A DNA stretch of 64,000 nucleotides. Source: Neurospora crassa OR74A (taxonomy: Eukaryota > Ascomycota > Sordariomycetes > Sordariales > Sordariaceae). A program made the translations under genes and the position numbers. Below, in pieces: positions 59,218 through 64,000 of this stretch (the stretch's first letter is position 1; each line of letters starts with the position of its first letter). The notes under the pieces are model-generated. The model did not search any database, was not told where the DNA came from, and saw only the letters and a program-made list of their open reading frames with translations. The stretch spans positions 2,232,001 through 2,296,000 of the forward strand of contig NC_026505.1 of NCBI RefSeq assembly GCF_000182925.2, read 5' to 3'.

Positions 59218-60242
59218 ATGGTTCAGTATATCTTCACACCCTGGCGCGACCGTCGCGAACTCCTCGCTGTTCGCCGGCAATTTTACCCGCACCAGTACGG
59301 AAGCCAGGCAGCATCACAACCCCAACAACTGTCGCAAAGAGGAGGAGGAGGAGGAGCAGGAGCAGGAGCAGGAGCAGGAGCCAAACGAGGACGTGCAGCA
59401 CAAAATACCCAGCGCACCACTCGAAAACGGGCAAGAACCGATGGCGCTGCCATTTCCTCCGAAACAGAGAAGGAGGATAACAATGACCGACAAGACCGAC
59501 ATGGAGGAGACGAACGCCGCCTAGCCGTCGCCCGCGTCTCCATGTGGATGCAGCGCGGCAACTGTCCACACATGGTGGAATCGACTGCCCTGCTCATGGC
59601 CGCGATTCTTAGTGACGAAGAGCAAACCGGCATCGCTGGCAGCTCGGGCACTGCTAGTTCTTACGGTACTTTAGGCACGGGCATGGTGAAAAGGGAATTG
59701 GATGTGGTGGATGGGTTCAGTGGCAGCGGGATTGGGGTTATGAGTTCGAGCTATGCGGTTAGGGCGGCTTATTCTGCTGCTTTTAGTCGGTAAGGGTTCT
59801 CCTCGCTACATATTCCCTCACCTACCAATGATTATACTAATGAAGAGCAACATTGAAAAGCTTCGTGACAGGCCTCCTGGACTCCCACCAAGATAAACAG
59901 CGCAAGATGTCCATGTACGGCGTCGCCAAGAGCGTTGGACTACCGGCGACTTTTGTCGAACTCAGACATCAGGCTACGCATGAGCAGTTGCCAAGTTTGA
60001 CGAGGTTGAGGACCGCGGCGAAGAAGGGGCTGGAGTGGATTTGGGATTATTATTGGAAGCATTTGCCGGAGGTTGAGGATGAGACGAAGGGGGAGGAGGG
60101 TGGGGATGATGTTATCATGTTGGATGAAGGTGACGAGCAGGATGAGAAGGATGAGGGTGGTGAGGATGATGAGGACGATGAGGGACCGGCGTGGCGGTTG
60201 TATGATGAGGGGTGGGTGCCTAAGCCTATTGGTGTTGTTTAG
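59218..60242 (+). CDS. LAS1: LAS1 pre-rRNA endonuclease
   Basis: HEPN-fold ribonuclease that, with Grc3, cuts the ITS2 spacer at C2 during 60S ribosome maturation in the nucleus. Exons 59218-59789 and 59846-60242 give 322 residues. The start [20 protein letters not shown] and the motif [21 protein letters not shown] are signature Las1 sequences. The intron is closed by the acceptor TGAAG, because only this frame leads into [12 protein letters not shown]. The HEPN catalytic motif RHQATH has Arg231 and His236. A low-complexity GGGGGAGAGAGAG and basic insertion sits at residues about 40-75, and the end is strongly acidic before the conserved-looking terminal [10 protein letters not shown]. The protein is short compared with yeast (502), lacking most of the C-terminal coiled region. 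Confidence 0.9.
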
Positions 60243-60707
60243 GAGTTGATGATGGTTGCTAGAGGGATATCACGATGTTTTCATCCGTCGGCGTCTTCAA
60301 TCGCAATGTTCGGGTGGTTTTCAGCAGTTCGCATACGGTTGTCCATATACTGGTGCGAGTTGCTACCACATCTGGACATATCGTCTGACATGGACAGCTA
60401 TCCCGCCTAGGAGCGGAGTAGGTATAGCATGTTGTCCCCGCAGCGTGCATTCTGCCGAGCGAACTTATCCAGTGATAACGTCATACAGGCACTAACGCAC
60501 TTCAACTCTCCCTAAACCGCATCTACACATTTCGCAAACGCTACATTTGAGACTGCAATTGTTTATCAGCAAAGGTGGAGGTGAACGGGACGGTGCGTTA
60601 GTAAGCCGTTGTCTCCAACATTGACAAATGCAAGAGTGAGCTAACACTGAGCTCTGGGAGCTTCGCTGCGGGGCGCAGACCATCACCAAACAAACAGCTT
60701 TGCATCT
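60243..60707. other. Short intergenic region, LAS1 to glyoxalase II
   Basis: 465 bp between tandem plus-strand genes. It must hold the LAS1 3' end and the glyoxalase II promoter. Nothing specific recognised. Confidence 0.4.
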
Positions 60708-62161
60708 ATGAACGCCTTCATCGCCAGAACATCTCTAGCTCCACGACACGTCTATAGACAGGTGAAAAAGACTTTCCCAATCCTTTTGATCGAAATGAAC
60801 CTCGACTGCTGACTTCCACAAAACTCCAGTTCGCTGCCACACATCGCAAAATGCATATCAAGTCGATTCCTATGTGTATGTTCTCTTCCATCCAGCCTCA
60901 CCAAGCTCATCGGTTCTCTTTGGACGTCCTTGTTGTCTTGAAGCTCGAAATCCTCAAAACGTCTCCTGCTAACGAAATGAGCAGGGACGGGTAGTAGTGA
61001 CAACTATGCCTACCTCGTTGTCGACGACAAGTCCAAGGACGCCGTCATCATCGATCCCGCGCATCCTGAGGAGTGAGTCCTACACCAGCGCGCTCCAAGA
61101 CCCAAATATGCGTCTTGCAACCTTTGAGGTGGGCAGGTATGCTGATAGGAAGTACCGGTTTGACGGACGTAAAGGGTCGCTCCCGTCTTGAAGAAGGCCA
61201 TCGATGATGGATCCATCAAGCTCACAGCCATTGTGAACACCCACCAGTGAGTTGCCTTCCTGCGCCGATCTCAGCATAATACATAGCTAACACTACTTTC
61301 AGCCATTGGGACCACGCCGGCGGAAACACCAAGCTTGTAGGCTCCCTCTTCCGTTTCCCTCCTCACTATCCTCAAAGCACATGTTCACTCACATGTATAC
61401 AGCGCACTGCTCTCGGCCTCCCCAACCTCGAAATCATCGGCGGTAAGGACTGCGAGAAGGTGAACAAGGTTCCGGCCCACGGCCAAGGTTTCAACATCGG
61501 CAATATCGCCGTCAAGGCTCTGCATACGCCTTGCCACACACAGGATAGCATTTGCTGGTTCATGCAGGATGGGGACGACAAGGTCGTCTTTACTGGTGAT
61601 ACGCTTTTCCACGGAGGTATGTTTTTTTTTTGTCCCTGGTCTATTGTAGATGTCGGTTGGGCTTGGGTCTCTGACATGGCCATTATAGGCTGCGGTCGCT
61701 TCTTCGAAGGAAATGGAGCGGAGATGCACAAGGCTTTGAATGAGACGCTTGCTTCTTTGCCGGATGAGACTCGTGTTTTCGTAAGTCCAGAGTCCCCTAT
61801 CTTAATCTTTGGATAACACAGTAGTATCTGACATATCCAATGAAGCCCGGTCACGAATACACCAAGTCCAACGCCAAGTTCTGCATGTCGGTATTGCAAA
61901 GCGAGGCCGTCAAGGCTCTCCAAGCTTTTGCGGAGAAGCATCGGGAGACGCAGGGCAAGTTCACCATTGGTGACGAGAAGAAGCACAATGTATTCATGAG
62001 GCCTCATGTGAGTTACAGTCTTTCACGGCGAACGGCCATGATGGAAGGTTGCAGCTGACCTTGTCGTTTGATAGGACCCTGAGATCCAGAAGGCAACGGG
62101 CGAGACCGATCCGGTGGCTATTATGACGAAGTTGAGGGAGATGAAGAACAACTTCAAGTGA
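60708..62161 (+). CDS. Hydroxyacylglutathione hydrolase (glyoxalase II)
   Basis: Metallo-beta-lactamase-fold thioesterase, EC 3.1.2.6, that hydrolyses S-lactoylglutathione in methylglyoxal detoxification. Nine exons: 60708-60761, 60830-60875, 60985-61072, 61175-61246, 61303-61336, 61403-61616, 61689-61780, 61846-62007 and 62075-62161, giving 282 residues. The first exon and part of the second encode MNAFIARTSLAPRHVYRQ and FAATHRK, an Arg-rich, acid-free mitochondrial presequence. An internal ATG (60851, MHIKSIPMW) marks the cytosolic-type start. The metal site is TNTHHHWDH-like (T85, H86, H88, D90, H91), split by the fourth intron. Next come LHTPCHTQDSICW, VFTGDTLFHGGCGRFFEG and VFPGHEYTKSN, which bind metals and glutathione. 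The end is DPEIQKATGETDPVAIMTKL. Every junction restores a family motif. Confidence 0.92.
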
Positions 62162-63386
62162 GCGTTGGGTCAGGCAAATCATGATAAATGATAGCAGATC
62201 CAAGACTGGCTCTTCTCTTCGTCTTTCATCCGTAAAAGCCTGTGACGATCGACCCCAGATGGAATCTGCACGAGGCAAATAATCAAGTAACAATTTCAGA
62301 AGAGCCGTCAAATGGGCTAGAAAAAAACATGTCATGGGCTTATGGCAAGAGGTCATTCGAGCCGCAAGCATGCTTGTCCTACAGCACCGAGCACGCCAAC
62401 CAATTCTACAGTTTGCACAACATTGAAATTGTCACAATAGGATATGTATCCGCAAGCACATACCATCAAGACCCGGGACGGGCAGACAAGATGATTCATG
62501 ACTTGACGGAGGGTGGCCATTTGAAGGAATGAACCAGCCGTACATTTATTCTTGCTTCATTGTCCACACTTGCGCGCCCTGGGGTTATTTTGAAGGCGAC
62601 AAGCTCTAGCATAATGATGAAGCTGGGTATTTTGGGCAAGGGTTTTGTGTGTTGTAAAATGGGGGTTTGTGAAGAAATTGAGAAGAAAATTGGATAGATT
62701 GGAGATTATCAAAAAGCTTCATCGCTCTCTTTCCTCTCGCTGTGTGAAGAAAGGCAAGACTAGACTAGACAGCCGAGGGGGCCGACTTGACTTGGCCCGC
62801 GTACTCTTCCGTCTTTCTTTCAACAGACGGCGAGAGAGGAAGGGAGCCATTCGGCTTTGTGATGGCGAACAAAGTGTGATATTTTAGAAGCAGCATCCGA
62901 GCCGTTCATGGAGAAAATCGATCACAATGGATGTGGTGGTGTTGCTGTCGCTTTTTTGTTTAATGAAACGGATGTTTCGGGGAGAAAGCAAAAGATCCGA
63001 TGAGTTTTCGGCAGACTTTTATCATGGCGATTTCCGGTGGATACGCCCTTTTTCAGGTGGAAGTGAGAATTCCATGTGGGGACACGTTCTTTGAGCGGTC
63101 CTGTGGTACCTGCGTACACGTGACCAGGCGTCTTCGACACTGCAAACGGCATCCACCCCTGCGTGTGTTAGCGGCAACTGGATGGCTCCACTTCATCAGA
63201 TAAGCCCAGCAACTCGTTGCGCGCGCCGCATATGCGCATCATCGTTACCATCGTCATCATCGTCGCCGCCGCCGTCGCAGAAATCGTACGAATTCCAATT
63301 GTGATTGAGTCGCGTGCTGTCGCCCGGTTACATTACACCTGATACGATCATTGGTTGAGCGAAGTAAACATTGAATACGAAACAAA
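62162..63386. other. Intergenic region before EF-hand gene
   Basis: About 1.2 kb with short, unconvincing open frames. A run of CATCGTC-type trinucleotides lies near 63236-63275. No gene was recognised. Confidence 0.4.
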
Positions 63387-64000
63387 ATGGTAAACAACCG
63401 CACACATGCCAACTTTTTTCTCCCTTATGTAGTGTAATAGCCAGCACGCTGACCTCATCCTAACTTGCAATACCTACAGCCTCCTTCAAAGCGCAAAACT
63501 GCGACAGAATCTTCATCCAAAGTCGGCGGGCCGCGCCAATCGAAATTAGCCAAAGAGAACAACATCACCGCCCAAGAAGAAGCCGAGATCAAAGAGGCAT
63601 TCAGTCTCTTCGCCGAGCCAATGGATGGCGAGAAGGAAGGAGTGATTCCAATACGAGATGTCAGACGGGCAATGATGTACGTACACACTTTCACTCTTCC
63701 CTTTCTTCTATTTGACTCCTCCCCAGCAGAATTAGTCTAGACTAACAAACTCACCCCAAAACAACAGCGCCCTAGGCATCCCCCCCAAATCTAATTCCGA
63801 ACTTCGCGAGTTCACTTCCATCCTCGACCCAGAAGACGAAGGGTTTGCCACGTATCCTTCCTTCCTCGCCATCTGCGCCATCAAGCTTTCGTCACGGGAC
63901 CGCACAAGCGAAGCGCATATGCGCGAGGTGGACGAAGCTTTTGCTTTGTTTGTCGGTCGCTCGGCACAAGAGATTGCACGGCTACATAACGATCGCAACA
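63387..64000 (+). CDS. EF-hand protein, centrin/calmodulin-like (partial, runs off window)
   Basis: Three exons are visible: 63387-63389 (the ATG alone), 63480-63676 and 63768 to the window edge. After splicing the chain reads MPPSKRKTATESSSKVGGPR, a basic disordered start, then ITAQEEAEIKEAFSLFAEPM. The latter is the opening helix of a calmodulin-type EF-hand. The first loop (DGEKEGVIPIRDVRRAMIALG) has an insertion and few Ca2+ ligands. The second (LDPEDEGFATYPSFLAI) is also degenerate, so Ca2+ binding by this half is doubtful. A third helix starts REVDEAFALFVG before the edge. The ATG is joined to exon 2 by a GTAAAC donor, a branch CTAAC and an acceptor CTACAG; exon 2 itself has no suitable ATG upstream. 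Centrin-like or myosin-light-chain-like identity cannot be settled. Confidence 0.75.

Noticed and set aside
1-64000. CRISPR arrays, bacterial-type operons or terminators
   Set aside because: None seen; gene structure is clearly eukaryotic.

Overview
The window is nuclear DNA of a filamentous ascomycete, most likely Neurospora crassa or a close Sordariaceae relative. Genes carry one to eight short introns with GT-AG borders and CTAAC/CTGAC-like branch sites, coding exons are GC-rich with C at third positions, and intergenic spaces are long. A 4.1-kb block is extremely TA-rich in the way repeat-induced point mutation (RIP) leaves DNA. The thioredoxin-domain protein at 25.1 kb looks, from memory, essentially the same as N. 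crassa ERp38. No database search was possible.

Layout. 1-2.7 kb: no gene seen. 2.7-5.2 kb: convergent pair, a RIT1-type initiator-tRNA ribosylphosphate transferase (+) and a HAD phosphatase (-). 7.7-9.0 kb: class II DnaJ of the Sis1/Psi1 type (-). 10.4-11.5 kb: secreted protein resembling DUF6454 (-). 15.2-16.2 kb: four-TM MARVEL/SUR7-like protein (+). 17.2-18.5 kb: secreted protein with several Kex2-type sites (-). 21.0-22.4 kb: mitochondrial EF-Tu (+). 23.5-24.2 kb: ribosomal protein uS14/Rps29 (-) with a structured intron. 25.1-26.3 kb: ERp38 (+). 26.6-27.0 kb: a 77-residue HSBP1 homologue (-) with a GC-AG intron. 27.6-30.4 kb: Tul1/DscA-type membrane RING E3 ligase (+). 30.9-33.0 kb: NAD kinase (-). 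35.0-37.4 kb: six-exon PfkB sugar kinase (+).

From 37.4 to 54.0 kb no convincing gene is present. In this desert lies a RIP-degraded PIF/Harbinger DNA transposon (46211-50315) with perfect 46-bp terminal inverted repeats and a CAA target duplication. A low-complexity acidic protein (54.0-55.1 kb) follows. Next comes a 628-bp MITE-like element with 127-bp perfect inverted repeats flanked by TA, then saccharopine reductase (56.7-58.3 kb), LAS1 pre-rRNA endonuclease (59.2-60.2 kb), a nine-exon glyoxalase II with a probable mitochondrial presequence (60.7-62.2 kb), and the start of an EF-hand protein that runs off the right edge.

The genes are mostly housekeeping: tRNA and rRNA maturation, ribosome and mitochondrial translation, ER and cytosolic folding, Golgi quality control, NADPH supply, lysine synthesis and methylglyoxal detoxification. 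They do not form a cluster with one pathway. The unusual content is in the two transposons, the folded intron of uS14, the GC-AG intron of HSBP1, the presequence arrangement of glyoxalase II and the 16.6-kb gene desert.
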